A stretch of 64,000 bases of DNA from Gemmatales bacterium (GTDB taxonomy: Bacteria > Planctomycetota > Planctomycetia > Gemmatales > HRBIN36), in NCBI GenBank assembly GCA_025060195.1, contig JANXCQ010000020.1, positions 21,875-85,874 of the forward strand. The letters run 5' to 3'. Made by a program: the position numbers and the translations under genes. Below are positions 38,660 through 48,731 of the stretch, in pieces. The notes under the pieces were generated by a model. It saw only the letters and a list, made by a program, of their open reading frames with translations. It had not been told where the DNA came from and ran no database searches. The first letter of the stretch is position 1. Each line of letters opens with the position of its first letter.

Positions 38660-39742
38660 ATGCCGGAAAAGGTGGTGATTATCGGATCGGGGCCCGCGGG
38701 GTGGACGGCAGCGATCTATGCGGCGCGGGCTAATTTGCAGCCGTTGGTGTACGAAGGGGCGGTGAATGAGGCGAACCGGCTCAAGGGTACGCTGCCTTTG
38801 GGCCAGCTCAACCTGACTACTGAGGTGGAGAATTTTCCTGCTTGGCCTCACGTGGACAGCGAGGCGCTCCAGGCGTTTTCTCGCAGTGCTTTACCGCCGG
38901 AGCGTTACGAGAATTTGCGGGGATTTTATGAGGGCAAAGCCGCTCATCGAGGGAAACGGGCTGTTTTTGGTCCCGAGTTGATGGAATATATGCGGCAACA
39001 GGCGATTAATTTTGGAGCGCGCGTGGTAACCGATGACATCGTGGCCGTCAATTTACGCCAGCATCCGTTTCTGTTGACGAGTGCAAGCGGTGAGAAAGTT
39101 GAGGCGTTAGCGGTGATTGTCGCTACCGGTGCGCGGGCCAATTACCTGGGGCTGCCTTCGGAGGAACGTTTCAAGAACCATGGGGTGTCGGCGTGTGCGG
39201 TGTGTGATGGCGCGCTGCCTCGGTTTCGCAATCGTCCGTTGGTGGTGGTGGGTGGAGGCGACTCGGCTGTGGAGGAGAGTACGTATTTGACGAAGTTTGC
39301 CAGCGTCGTGTATGTGGTGCATCGGCGTAACCAGCTACGGGCCAGCAAGATCATGCAGGAGCGGTTATTCAGGAATCCCAAGATTGTGGTCAAGTGGAAT
39401 CGCGTGGTCGAAGAGATTCTGGGCACGGAGGAGCAGGGCGTAACGGGTGTGCGGCTGAGGAGCACGGTAGATGACTCCCGGGAGGTTTTGGAAGTGAGCG
39501 GGGTTTTCCTGGCTATCGGTCATACGCCGAATACTGATTTTCTGCGGGGACAACTGGAGTTGGACGAGAAAGGCTATATTGTGTTGACCAAGCCGCATAG
39601 CACTTATACGAGCGTGGAGGGCGTGTTTGCTGCGGGGGACGTGGCCGATCCGCATTACCGTCAGGCCGTGACCGCTGCAGGTACGGGATGTATGGCTGCC
39701 TTGGATGCGGAACGTTGGCTGGCGAGCCGAGGTTGGGCGTGA
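38660..39742 (+). CDS. trxB: thioredoxin reductase with an inserted segment
   Basis: The FAD-binding GSGPAG (residues 9-14), redox-active CAVC (about 179-182), NADPH-binding [10 protein letters not shown] and C-terminal [20 protein letters not shown] show a flavoprotein that reduces thioredoxin with NADPH. The length is 360, against about 320 in E. coli. The extra residues (about 61-103, from [11 protein letters not shown] to KRAVF) interrupt the FAD domain after EVENFP. The frame is clean. It is the first intact gene to the right of the decayed island. Confidence 0.9.
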   Translation: MPEKVVIIGSGPAGWTAAIYAARANLQPLVYEGAVNEANRLKGTLPLGQLNLTTEVENFPAWPHVDSEALQAFSRSALPPERYENLRGFYEGKAAHRGKRAVFGPELMEYMRQQAINFGARVVTDDIVAVNLRQHPFLLTSASGEKVEALAVIVATGARANYLGLPSEERFKNHGVSACAVCDGALPRFRNRPLVVVGGGDSAVEESTYLTKFASVVYVVHRRNQLRASKIMQERLFRNPKIVVKWNRVVEEILGTEEQGVTGVRLRSTVDDSREVLEVSGVFLAIGHTPNTDFLRGQLELDEKGYIVLTKPHSTYTSVEGVFAAGDVADPHYRQAVTAAGTGCMAALDAERWLASRGWA

Positions 39743-39761
39743 GTGGTAAGGTAACGGTTGT

Positions 39762-40895
39762 TTAGGGTTGCTCAGCGTCGTCGCGTAGCAGCTTGCGTAC
39801 GGGACGGGGGATCGGCTTAGTCGCGCGGGACGCATCCGGACTGGTGGATAGCGGCGGAGGTGGCGGTGGAATGACAATGGGCGTTGTTTCGGTATCTACC
39901 GAGGTGATGGTGCTATTTTCGGGCTGGTCTGCGGGCTGACTGCCACGAGAAGGTGGATTACTATGCGGCGGCGCTTGCGGCGGACAAGATGAAGAGGGTG
40001 AGTGCGGACCAGCCAAAGAAGTTCGTGTCGTGTCCGTTTGGTTTGGCTCGGGTGAGGACTGGTTGGCAGGACGAGGTTTGTCTAACTCTTCGAGCAAAGC
40101 ACGGGCCAGACGTAATGATGGGTCAAGTCGCAGAGCGTGTTGCAGATGTTGACGAGCCAGTTCGCGATAGTGCTGTTGTCTTGTCGCTTCGTGTTCGGGC
40201 AAGTGGCCCGCCCGTTGTAATAGCACCACTGCGAGGTTGTAGTGAGCTGGGGCGGGCGGTAAGACTTGGGTGAAAGCGGCATAGGCTTCCTGAAACTTAT
40301 CTTGCTGAGCGAGCGCCAGGCCTAGATTGATCAGCACGCGCTGCTGGATGGTGTTCTCGGCGGGTTTAGGAGCGAAAGGCTGAGTAAACCAGGCGGTGGC
40401 GCGGTTCTGGTGGCGTGAGCACATTGCCAGAGCTTGTCGGAAGTAATGTTCGGCCTGGGCAAAACGTCCGCGTTGGTAATGAAAGTAGCCCAGGTCGTTG
40501 AGAATTTGCGGATCATGGGGTTGTTGCTGTAACGCGCGCTGGTATTCCGCCAAGGCTTTTTGATCTTGGGCCAGGCGGTCATATAGAAGCGCGAGCTTGT
40601 GTGCTAGTCCCGGATAGTCGGGCTGCAAGGAACGTGCTTTTTCGTACTGAGCGAGGGCCTGGGCCTCGCGGCCATGTTCCACGAGTTTGTCGCCATGCAC
40701 TACTAGCAGGCGAACGGTCTCCGCGTGCGATAAGGTTTCCGTAGATGAGTCTGGCTCGAGGGGTATGGAGCCACGCGGAACTTCCATGCGAGCGAGTGGT
40801 GAGTCGGTGAGCACGGTGGCGAGCCATTCGCCGCAACCACAAATGAGCAAACAGGGAGCAAGCAAGTATGCGGAATACGGGTTATGAAATCGCAT
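39762..40895 (-). CDS. TPR lipoprotein, TadD-like
   Basis: The N-terminal hydrophobic segment ends LLICGCGEW, close to a lipobox. TPR units follow (AQYEKARSLQPDYPGLAHKL, AEYQRALQQQPHDPQILNDL, QAEHYFRQALAMC). The last 130 residues are Pro/Ser-rich and probably disordered. It lies downstream of an OmpA-like lipoprotein and a CpaC/RcpA-type secretin on the same strand. A TadD-like role as pilotin or assembly factor for that secretin is likely. The tail is longer than in TadD. Confidence 0.65.
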   Translation of the reverse strand: MRFHNPYSAYLLAPCLLICGCGEWLATVLTDSPLARMEVPRGSIPLEPDSSTETLSHAETVRLLVVHGDKLVEHGREAQALAQYEKARSLQPDYPGLAHKLALLYDRLAQDQKALAEYQRALQQQPHDPQILNDLGYFHYQRGRFAQAEHYFRQALAMCSRHQNRATAWFTQPFAPKPAENTIQQRVLINLGLALAQQDKFQEAYAAFTQVLPPAPAHYNLAVVLLQRAGHLPEHEATRQQHYRELARQHLQHALRLDPSLRLARALLEELDKPRPANQSSPEPNQTDTTRTSLAGPHSPSSSCPPQAPPHSNPPSRGSQPADQPENSTITSVDTETTPIVIPPPPPPLSTSPDASRATKPIPRPVRKLLRDDAEQP

Positions 40896-40965
40896 GGGAC
40901 TGGGTTATGCCACAAGCGCCGAACCTGTGAAGACCAAATCTATGCATTTGGAAGAGGGACGGGGA

Positions 40966-41703
40966 TCAGAAGGGCGGTAAGCCGCCTAAGCCTCCGCCGA
41001 AGAACCCACCGCGTATTCCGAAGCCACCAAGTCCGCCGAAGAGTCCAAAGCGTCCGAAGCCGAATCGGCCGAAGCCCAGTCCGCCGAAGCCCAGTCCCCC
41101 GAAGCCGCCAAAGCCACCAAAGCCAAACGGACCCCAACCGAACGAGCTAAGTAAGAACAGGTAGCTGCGGATTTCCGCTTCGTCGCCATACAGTCCGCCC
41201 GCTTGCGGGAAGGCAATGATAACACGGTCTTGCGGATTAGGTACACCGTATTGGGCCAAGTAATCAATAATAACTTGCCGACGCGCTTCGTTGAGTTCGT
41301 GGTCAAGCGACGGTTCCACGACCACGGGGAATGGCACACTGGGTAAGCGTCGGGCAATTTCGTTGAGGTGGTAACGTCCGAAAGGTCCCAAATCTCGGCC
41401 GCCGAGATACCATTCATAGTTGTAAATGACAAAATCATCGGCCTCGGCTTTTGCGGCTTGCAGGTCAATGAATTTATGCACATAGGTGCCTACGGGGGCG
41501 GGAATGGCGCCTGGCGGAATGGTCGAGCAGTTATCGACATGGGCATGGTAACCGATCGGGCCAAGGGCCGTTGGACCACACGGGGATGGGCCACACCACA
41601 GCGGACCACAGGTGTGCATGAAGCAAGTATCACAACCCGCCAAGAGGACGACGGCGAGCGCCAGGCTCATCAGTCCGACTTTGGCAAACTGCCGCTGATT
41701 CAT
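40966..41703 (-). CDS. OmpA-like lipoprotein with Gly/Phe-rich tail
   Basis: I start at MNQRQFAKVGLMSLALAV; the longer frame to 41,799 lacks a signal peptide. The lipobox is VVLLAGC. A central part (YHLNEIARRLPSVPFPVVVE, QVIIDYLAQYGVPNPQDRVI) resembles an OmpA/CpaD-like peptidoglycan-associated fold. The last 60 residues are GF/GL repeats (FGFGGFGGFGGLGFGG). It lies between the secretin and the TPR lipoprotein and probably serves the same envelope machine. Confidence 0.65.
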   Translation of the reverse strand: MNQRQFAKVGLMSLALAVVLLAGCDTCFMHTCGPLWCGPSPCGPTALGPIGYHAHVDNCSTIPPGAIPAPVGTYVHKFIDLQAAKAEADDFVIYNYEWYLGGRDLGPFGRYHLNEIARRLPSVPFPVVVEPSLDHELNEARRQVIIDYLAQYGVPNPQDRVIIAFPQAGGLYGDEAEIRSYLFLLSSFGWGPFGFGGFGGFGGLGFGGLGFGRFGFGRFGLFGGLGGFGIRGGFFGGGLGGLPPF

Positions 41704-41876
41704 AAGGATTGGCTCCTTTTGACTCCGTCCGGGGCGGAGTTGCCCAGGATCGTGCGAATGTTGCTTCTTGGCCCTAATGATCTCACCGCGCCGTCTCATC
41801 TTTGGAAATAGTGTGAATACAGCGAATGATTCCTGGCCCCTCGCGGCTGGTTAGAAACTGGGGGTTTGATTCAGAC

Positions 41877-43976
41877 CTACTTGGGCAGAAGGTCGGAATG
41901 GCCGTGCGGACCCAGGATAAAGATTTGCGAGCATTCGCGGTAGCGCTTCATGCGGTGAATATCGGTCATGACCGAACTGCGGAAGTCGTAACTGCGTCGG
42001 CTTTCCAATCGGCCGTAGAGGAAAAACTCCAAGTCGCCAGGTTCAAATACGTCGGAGCCTGGTAGGGCTGGGACTTCGTTGGGTTCCAGGGGATGCACCA
42101 GTTCGGGCGTAACCAGAATAACCAGTTCCTGTTCGTACTGGGTGATGCGATCGTGCGACAAAAGCCGACCGACAAAGGGTATTTCGCCAAAGTAAGGAAC
42201 GCGATTGCCGTTGGCGGTGAGCTTGTTAGTGATGAGTCCACCGATGGCCAACGTCTGTCCCTCGCGGAGTTCGACAGTGGTGGAAATAGTACGGTTGCTC
42301 AAGCCCGGTATCTGCGTTACCCCAGCGAAGACCGCGCCTAAGCCTGGGTTGACTTCGCTGACGTCGGCCCAAATGGTGAGGCGGATTTTGTCGCGGTCGA
42401 GCACGAACGGGGTAAAGAATAGGAGCACGCCATGCGGCACGAAGGACACACCTTGCAGGCCGGCGGCGGTGAAACCGGTTACCACGGGTACGGGGAATTG
42501 ACCGCCGACGAGTAAGACGGCTGTATTGCCGTTCATGACTGTAGCCACGGGCTCGGCTAAGGTGCGGGCATAGTTCAGGGTGCGCAGTGCTTCGATACTA
42601 GCGGTGATCTGCCCCGTGTCGAACGCGGCGGTGAGATTGGCCAGCAGGTTTTGGCTGTTGGTGGTGTGAGAGAAAATCGTGCGGCCTTCGTTGTCGGTAA
42701 TGCTCCAGTTGACGCCAATACTGCGCGCCGCGGAGCGATTAATCTCTGCGACGATTACCTTCAACAACACCTGTTGTTCACCGGGTACGCGTAACGCATC
42801 TATGATCTCCGGGAAGCCAGGCGTGAGGAATTGCTGCAGGTAGTTGCGTGGCAGATTGTCGAAACCGACGGCGCCTAAGTCGAGGTTGATGTTCAGCGTG
42901 GCCGGCAGCACTGTTTGATAGGTGCGGGGCACGTTGGCACGCACTAGGTCGAGGATGATCCGTGCCTCGTAAATATCCTTGGCTTGGCCCATGACCACCA
43001 CTTTGTCGCCTACTAACCTCAGGGATACGACGCTATCGGGAAACGTGCGGTTGATTTCTTCCTGTAAGGCCTGCATGGCCTGTTCCAGGCGTTGCTTGTA
43101 TTCCGGGTCGGGTAAGACGTTGACCAGATAACTTAGCACTTTTTGCTTGGTTTTATCCTGCACATCCGGGAACCAGAGATTGAGCACGGTCGTGCCGACT
43201 TGTAGGCCTAGGAGCGAAAGCTCGCGTTCGCTGAGCAAGTTGTAGTTGGCAATGCGATCATCGGCGATCTGAATACGGGTGGGCGTTTGCTTAAGGAGGA
43301 GTAAGCGTGGCCGGCCGACGATCACGTCGAGGGTGAAAGCAGGGTCTACGATGTTCGGATCAATATACTGGGCGGCTTCGCGAAGCTGTTCGGGGGTTGG
43401 TCGCGGCGTAGCCCCGAGTGGGCTGCGGACACCTAAAAGAGGCGTTCGCACTTGGCCTTCGCCAAAAGGCTTCAAGGCTCGCGACTCCGAGCCACTTGGC
43501 GCCGGTGGGCGGTCGCCGCCCTGACTCCCCTCAGGGGACGGCCCGGTGCGAGAAGGGTTCGGGGTGCCACTAGATGGGCTGGTGGCTTGAGCAGATGGAC
43601 TCGGCGCGGTGACCGCAGGATTGTCCGGTTTGCTCAACGGCACAGGGGTCTGGAGGAAACCGCCGCGGACCACGGTTGTATTAGGACTGCGGGGAGGTTC
43701 CGCCCCAGGCAACTCGCTATGCAAGGTACAGCAACACAAGGTACTCAGCGCAACCGTAGATAGACCTAGGAGCCAACCACAGCAGATGCCCCAAGCGTTG
43801 CGGCTGCTACCCGCCCTGGCGCAGCAACTATTGTGCTCCGCCTGCGACCAAGGAGAGTTATGAGCGAATCCCCTGAAGCTATTGAAGCTTGTGCTAGCTC
43901 TTGAGACCCATCTGTGCATGCCCTCGCTCCAGGCATCTAAAAAAGACAATGAAGTGTCGTGCCAAAATCCAAGCAT
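41877..43976 (-). CDS. type II/Tad secretin (CpaC/RcpA-like)
   Basis: The 699-residue product has an N-terminal membrane stretch (AWGICCGWLLGLSTVALSTL), a Pro/Ser-rich linker and a BON/N-domain part (SLRLVGDKVVVMGQAKDIYE). The C-terminal secretin gate domain includes PGEQQVLLKVIVAEINRSAA, ATVMNGNTAVLLVGGQFPVP, LREGQTLAIGGLITNK and VPYFGEIPFVGRLLS. Secretins form outer-membrane channels for type II secretion or Tad pili. The missing ATPase and pilin genes must lie elsewhere. The start could be downstream of 43,976. Confidence 0.85.
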   Translation of the reverse strand: MLGFWHDTSLSFLDAWSEGMHRWVSRASTSFNSFRGFAHNSPWSQAEHNSCCARAGSSRNAWGICCGWLLGLSTVALSTLCCCTLHSELPGAEPPRSPNTTVVRGGFLQTPVPLSKPDNPAVTAPSPSAQATSPSSGTPNPSRTGPSPEGSQGGDRPPAPSGSESRALKPFGEGQVRTPLLGVRSPLGATPRPTPEQLREAAQYIDPNIVDPAFTLDVIVGRPRLLLLKQTPTRIQIADDRIANYNLLSERELSLLGLQVGTTVLNLWFPDVQDKTKQKVLSYLVNVLPDPEYKQRLEQAMQALQEEINRTFPDSVVSLRLVGDKVVVMGQAKDIYEARIILDLVRANVPRTYQTVLPATLNINLDLGAVGFDNLPRNYLQQFLTPGFPEIIDALRVPGEQQVLLKVIVAEINRSAARSIGVNWSITDNEGRTIFSHTTNSQNLLANLTAAFDTGQITASIEALRTLNYARTLAEPVATVMNGNTAVLLVGGQFPVPVVTGFTAAGLQGVSFVPHGVLLFFTPFVLDRDKIRLTIWADVSEVNPGLGAVFAGVTQIPGLSNRTISTTVELREGQTLAIGGLITNKLTANGNRVPYFGEIPFVGRLLSHDRITQYEQELVILVTPELVHPLEPNEVPALPGSDVFEPGDLEFFLYGRLESRRSYDFRSSVMTDIHRMKRYRECSQIFILGPHGHSDLLPK

Positions 43977-44217
43977 CTAATACTTCACTTAGTGCCTGCC
44001 GCGCAGTTTAGCGCTGCTCATACGGTGTAATTGCGGTCTCTGCGGGTACGCTCTCCGATAGTATCGGCTCTAACGGCTAGGAAACTTTTGCCGACTTCTT
44101 CGCTTTTATCGATTACGAAGCAGCGATCCCGACGTGTATGGACCGAATAGTTGCGCCGTAGGTCTTCGCCGCCATCACGCGACCTAGCCAGGCGGGAAGG
44201 GATGTTCGATGCCCCCT

Positions 44218-45024
44218 TTACGTGTCGGGAGCTTGGTGGGAAGAAACGTTCACTCCTTGGGATTCGAGCCAGGCTTTCACGGGAACGCCCAGCGACACCA
44301 CATATACGTCCCCGGTGAACAGTCGGGCGCTTTCCGTTAGGAAGCCTCGCTTCCAGGCAGCCATCGTTGCCGTACAACGGGCGCGAATTGCCACGCCCAG
44401 AGGTTGACCGGTATCGCAGTCCAGTCCTGACGGGATGTCCACGGCCAATATTGGCTTGTGGCTGGCGTTGAGGATTTCCACGACGCGATCAAACGGTGGC
44501 CGCACCGCTCCTTTCAGCCCCGTACCAAATAAAGCATCCACGACCCAATCGGCATCGGTCAATAACTGGCACAAGCGGGTTTCATCCAAGGGAGTGTGCC
44601 AAAAGTTGTGAAGCGTTCCGCCGAGACGGCGATAAACCTCAGCTGCCCACCGGGCATCGCCAGTTAACTGGTCTGGATCGGCAAAGGCTATCACTTGCAC
44701 GGGCACTTGGGCCAGGCTCAGGTGGCGCGCCAGCACATAGCCATCCCCACCATTGTTACCACGACCGCAACAAACCACCACTCGGGGAGATTTCGAACCA
44801 GGAGCAACTGTGGCTGGCGCCGCATCGGTGTCGGGGCTATCGACAACGCTGATCCGCGACAGTCCCCGCGACACCGGGACCCCTGACGCTTGCGCCATCA
44901 CGTGGAGCAACACCTCTGCGCACCCTCGCCCGGCATTCTCCATGAGCACGGTGCCTGGTACGCCTAACCGCTCCAGGGCCCAACGGTCAAAGGCTTGTAC
45001 CTGCTCACGCGTTAATGCCAGCAT
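44218..45024 (-). CDS. nnrE: NAD(P)H-hydrate epimerase
   Basis: The YjeF_N domain covers nearly all of the 268 residues: [64 protein letters not shown] and [15 protein letters not shown]. The enzyme converts R-NADHX/NADPHX to the S form for repair by a dehydratase. That dehydratase domain is absent here, so it must be encoded separately. An insertion of about 20 residues after residue 50 ([18 protein letters not shown]) is unusual. Confidence 0.9.
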   Translation of the reverse strand: MLALTREQVQAFDRWALERLGVPGTVLMENAGRGCAEVLLHVMAQASGVPVSRGLSRISVVDSPDTDAAPATVAPGSKSPRVVVCCGRGNNGGDGYVLARHLSLAQVPVQVIAFADPDQLTGDARWAAEVYRRLGGTLHNFWHTPLDETRLCQLLTDADWVVDALFGTGLKGAVRPPFDRVVEILNASHKPILAVDIPSGLDCDTGQPLGVAIRARCTATMAAWKRGFLTESARLFTGDVYVVSLGVPVKAWLESQGVNVSSHQAPDT

Positions 45025-45277
45025 GATTCCCTCAGTAGTTCCGGGACAAGTGAGATTAATGTATCTGGGCTATTCCAAGCTAAGTGAGAATGTAGTCGCA
45101 GTTCAACGTACAGCGTATAATCGTACGTCCACAACAACGGCACGTAGTCGGGTGTGCTGTGTCGAGAAAACTTCGAGAGTGCCGCTTGACGGCAGCATAG
45201 CGGTTAGTACACTATGGAATTCCCGTTGCCTGGCGTCGCAGGCGCGAGGTCAGGACGGTCGAGAGGGAGTGAGGGAC

Positions 45278-45607
45278 GTGGCTGTGCTTGCCACTGAGCG
45301 GATTCGCATACGGATGGAAGCCTATGATCACAGCATCCTGGACGAGTCCGCCAAACGCATTGTCGAAACTGCGCAAATGACGGGCGCTCGCGTCCATGGG
45401 CCGATCCCTTTGCCCACGCGCATCGAGCGCTATACCGTCTTGCGTAGTCCGCACATTGATAAGAAATCGCGCGAACAATTTGAAATTCGCACCCATCGCC
45501 GCATTATTGACATCTACGAACCCAACGCACGCACTATCGAGGCGCTCAATAAGCTGACTCTGCCCGCGGGCGTGGACATTAAGATCAAGGCCACTGCGGG
45601 CAGCTGA
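45278..45607 (+). CDS. rpsJ: 30S ribosomal protein S10
   Basis: Residues [40 protein letters not shown] and [20 protein letters not shown] are diagnostic. GTG at 45,278 gives 109 residues. The frame is open much further upstream but overlaps nnrE on the other strand. The GAGGGA before the GTG is a suitable binding site. It heads the ribosomal cluster; L3, normally next, is missing. Confidence 0.95.
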   Translation: MAVLATERIRIRMEAYDHSILDESAKRIVETAQMTGARVHGPIPLPTRIERYTVLRSPHIDKKSREQFEIRTHRRIIDIYEPNARTIEALNKLTLPAGVDIKIKATAGS

Positions 45608-45787
45608 GGGCCAACGCTGCGATAGGGTCGCCTATGCATTCACGGGCTGGCCTGTAAGGATCGCTCTTGTGGAAATGCGGCCAGCTCACCTTACGGACAC
45701 TCGTGGGTTAGTGTTGCGGCGAATGGCAGGTACCATGCTAGCCGATTCTTAGGGCGCGGCTGGTACGCTAGGGGAGTTTGCTAACGG

Positions 45788-46501
45788 ATGATCACGCTGA
45801 ACGTCTATAACGATCGAGGTGATGCAGTCGGCACAGTCGAGATTGACCCGGCGGAATTTGGTGGGCGGGTCAATAAGCAATTATTACACGAGGTCGTCTT
45901 GATGCACCTGGCCAATCGCCGGCGTGGTACGCATTCCACCAAGCGACGCGGCGAGGTGGCGGGGAGCACGCGCAAACTCTATCGCCAGAAAGGTACGGGT
46001 CGCGCTCGCGTTGGCACCCGCCGCACCAATAAGCGTGTCGGTGGCGGGACCGCCAAAGGGCCCAAGCCCCGCGACTATTACTACCGCTTACCCAAGCGTG
46101 CAGTCCGCACCGCCATCTGCCAAGCTATTTTGAGCAAGTTTCTCGATGGTGAAACGGTCGTGTTGGATAATCTGCAACTGCCCCGTGCTAAGACAAAAGA
46201 GATGGCCAAAATCCTGAAAAACCTCCGGTTGGATGGCGTAACTGTGCTGGTGGGCTTAGACGATTACCATCCCGATCTTTATCGGGCCGCCCGGAATCTG
46301 CCTCATGTGCTTATGTATCCGGTGCGCGAATTCAATACCTACGTCGTTCTTCGGCAAAAGCGCCTGCTCCTTACACTGAAAGCTCTAGAATTACTCCGGC
46401 AGCGGGCACGCGCCATAGTCGGGTACCAGGCTGCCGGGTCTCCCCCGGCTTCCGAGGGAGCAAGTGCCAGTGCCGTTTCCAGCGCATCCGCTGCCAGCTA
46501 A
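45788..46501 (+). CDS. rplD: 50S ribosomal protein L4
   Basis: The 237-residue product has the exit-tunnel loop ([33 protein letters not shown]) and the RNA-binding C-terminal domain. The last 25 residues are an Ala/Ser-rich tail ([17 protein letters not shown]) not needed in the family. It follows S10 after 180 bases with no L3 between them. Confidence 0.95.
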   Translation: MITLNVYNDRGDAVGTVEIDPAEFGGRVNKQLLHEVVLMHLANRRRGTHSTKRRGEVAGSTRKLYRQKGTGRARVGTRRTNKRVGGGTAKGPKPRDYYYRLPKRAVRTAICQAILSKFLDGETVVLDNLQLPRAKTKEMAKILKNLRLDGVTVLVGLDDYHPDLYRAARNLPHVLMYPVREFNTYVVLRQKRLLLTLKALELLRQRARAIVGYQAAGSPPASEGASASAVSSASAAS

Positions 46502-46522
46502 ACGTGGAAATGGACGGTAACC

Positions 46523-46846
46523 ATGCTGCGGCTCAAACCGGGAGAAAAACGCGATAAGGGCCCTCAACTCGAACCACACCAGATTATAATTCGTCCCCTC
46601 ATCACGGAAAAAAGTCTGCACCAGGTTGAACGGCACAACGCGTACACTTTCGAAGTGAATCAGTATGCCACTAAGCCAGAAATCAAGGCCGCGGTGGAGG
46701 AGTTGTTCAACGTTCGAGTTGTGAAGGTGCGGACGATGAATCGTCTCGGCAAACCCAGACGCTTTCGCGGCATTCCAGGGCGTACTGCCAACTATCGAAA
46801 AGCGATTGTCTATTTGCATCCGGAAGACCGCATCAGTCTTTTCTGA
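46523..46846 (+). CDS. rplW: 50S ribosomal protein L23
   Basis: 107 residues. IIRPLITEKSLHQVERHNAY, TFEVNQYATKPEIKAAVEEL and VKVRTMNRLGKPRR are typical. L23 sits at the tunnel exit and docks trigger factor and SRP. A basic N-terminal extension of about 20 residues precedes the family core. It starts 22 bases after the rplD stop. Confidence 0.95.
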   Translation: MLRLKPGEKRDKGPQLEPHQIIIRPLITEKSLHQVERHNAYTFEVNQYATKPEIKAAVEELFNVRVVKVRTMNRLGKPRRFRGIPGRTANYRKAIVYLHPEDRISLF

Positions 46847-46969
46847 CCTAACCCCGTACGACTAGGCACTCGATGCTGTAGACTTGTTGCTCGGCCTTGC
46901 GACACGTACAATGGTTCACTTTCGTCGTGTCCCTGGCTGAGCGGCAGCGAGGACTGAGGAATTTGACCG

Positions 46970-47824
46970 ATGGGCATTCGCTACTACAAACCGACTAGCC
47001 CCGGCCGCCGACACGGAGGGGTTAGCGATTTTGCGGAGATTACGGATCGGAAAAAGGAGCCCGAGAAGGCTCTGTTGGAGCCTTATGTTCGGAGCGGCGG
47101 GCGCAATAACCAGGGGATTATTACATCGCGTCACCGTGGCGGCGGACATAAGCGGATGTATCGCATCATTGATTTCAAGCGGGATAAAGATGGCGTCTGG
47201 GGTACGGTGATCGCCATCGAATATGATCCCAACCGCTCCGCACGCATTGCTCTGGTAGAATACGAGGACGGAGAGAGGCGCTATCACCTGGCGCCCGAGG
47301 GACTGAAGGCCGGCCAAAAGATCATCTCCGGGGAGGATGCAGAACCCAGGTTAGGTAACTGTTTACCCCTGCGGAAGATTCCTTTAGGCATGGAGGTACA
47401 CAATATCGAACTGACCCCTGGTCGCGGCGGCCAATTGTGCCGCAGTGCAGGCACCTGCGCGACGCTGACCGCCCGCGAGGGGAAATGGGCACAGCTGACC
47501 TTACCTTCGGGCGAAGTGCGGCGTGTCCCCGCGGACTGTCGTGCTACCATTGGCCGAGTAAGTAACCCCGACCATATGAACATTCCGCTCGGCAAGGCGG
47601 GCCGCAGTCGCTGGCTGGGTATTCGGCCCCATGTCCGTGGCGTCGCCATGAGTCCCTACGCGCACCCCATGGGTGGTGGCGAGGGACGTACCAAAGGGGG
47701 ACGTCATCCCTGTAGCCCGACGGGAAAATACGCCAAGGGGGGGAAAACTCGGAATCCCCGCAAGCCATCTAACCGCTTTATCATTCGGCGTCGCCCACCA
47801 GGACCTCATTACCGTCAATCCTGA
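46970..47824 (+). CDS. rplB: 50S ribosomal protein L2
   Basis: 284 residues. The conserved peptidyl-transferase-centre region reads [20 protein letters not shown], and the N-terminal domain has [20 protein letters not shown]. The length is close to the family norm of 275. The C-terminus is [16 protein letters not shown]. Confidence 0.95.
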   Translation: MGIRYYKPTSPGRRHGGVSDFAEITDRKKEPEKALLEPYVRSGGRNNQGIITSRHRGGGHKRMYRIIDFKRDKDGVWGTVIAIEYDPNRSARIALVEYEDGERRYHLAPEGLKAGQKIISGEDAEPRLGNCLPLRKIPLGMEVHNIELTPGRGGQLCRSAGTCATLTAREGKWAQLTLPSGEVRRVPADCRATIGRVSNPDHMNIPLGKAGRSRWLGIRPHVRGVAMSPYAHPMGGGEGRTKGGRHPCSPTGKYAKGGKTRNPRKPSNRFIIRRRPPGPHYRQS

Positions 47825-47856
47825 GGCCAGTACTAAACTGTGACAGGTAAATTGTC

Positions 47857-48141
47857 ATGAGCCGCTCGCTGAAGAAAGGTCCTTACGTAGACCCCAAGCT
47901 GCTCAAAAAGGTCACCAAGCTCCTAGAAGCCAACCGTAGGGAGCCTATTAAGACTTGGGCGCGAGATTGCACCATCATTCCAGAATTTGTCGGCTTTACT
48001 TTTCTGGTGCACAACGGCCGCGTCTTCAATAAAGTGTTCGTAACTGAAGACATGGTGGGACATAAGCTCGGTGAATTCTCGCCCACGCGAACGTTCCGAG
48101 GTCACAGTGGTCACCGCAAGAGCGCCACTGGACAGAAGTGA
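47857..48141 (+). CDS. rpsS: 30S ribosomal protein S19
   Basis: 94 residues: [20 protein letters not shown], then [20 protein letters not shown]. It has standard length and no extension. It is followed by the initiator tRNA gene only 20 bases beyond its stop. Confidence 0.95.
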   Translation: MSRSLKKGPYVDPKLLKKVTKLLEANRREPIKTWARDCTIIPEFVGFTFLVHNGRVFNKVFVTEDMVGHKLGEFSPTRTFRGHSGHRKSATGQK

Positions 48142-48161
48142 TAAAATAATATGCCCACGAT

Positions 48162-48233
48162 CGCGGGGTGGAGCAGTGGTAGCTCGCCAGGCTCATAACC
48201 TGGAGGTCGCGGGTTCGAATCCCGCCCCCGCAA
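48162..48233 (+). tRNA. tRNA-fMet initiator (CAT)
   Basis: A 72-base cloverleaf with anticodon loop CTCATAA (CAT). The acceptor CGCGGGG/CCCCGCA leaves C1 opposite A72 unpaired, the mark of an initiator tRNA. No CCA is encoded. It sits in the ribosomal operon between rpsS and rplV on the same strand. Confidence 0.9.
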
Positions 48234-48344
48234 TTTGCTGACTCTTCCCGAGTGGGTTGGTGGTCGCCCCCACGCGTGGCGTAATCTGCGATGTTTTCGC
48301 CGCGTGTGCGGAATGAGCCTTCCGGCGGAACAGTGGAGCGCCGT

Positions 48345-48710
48345 ATGGCCCAAACGAAATCCCCATTACGAACGACTTATCGGGCGCATCATTATTTCGC
48401 AGACATGGGCGCACGCAAAATTCGCCCGTTCGCCCAACTCGTCCGCTACAAAACGGTGGACGAAGCTTTGGAGTTGTTGCGCTACTATCCCAACCGCGGG
48501 GCACGCCTGCTGGAAAAGGTGATCAAGAGCGCCATGGCCAATGCAGTGGACCGAGGAGTACGCCGCGCTCAGGAATTGGTCGTCGTCGAGGCGCGAGTGG
48601 ACGGCGGCCCCATGTGGAAACGCATTGATCCGCGAGCTCGGGGAATGGCTTATCTGATCCGTCGGCGGCTGGCCCATATTCACGTCGCCTTAGCGGAACC
48701 GGGCGAGTAA
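48345..48710 (+). CDS. rplV: 50S ribosomal protein L22
   Basis: Starting at MAQTKSPLRTTYRAHHYFAD, it gives 121 residues, near family size; an upstream ATG (48,291) adds 18 unrelated residues. LLEKVIKSAMANAVDRGVRR and DGGPMWKRIDPRARGMAYLI match the globular domain and the tunnel loop. GGAG lies about ten bases before the ATG. Confidence 0.92.
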   Translation: MAQTKSPLRTTYRAHHYFADMGARKIRPFAQLVRYKTVDEALELLRYYPNRGARLLEKVIKSAMANAVDRGVRRAQELVVVEARVDGGPMWKRIDPRARGMAYLIRRRLAHIHVALAEPGE

Positions 48711-48731
48711 GCACACGAAGGAGTATCGCAA

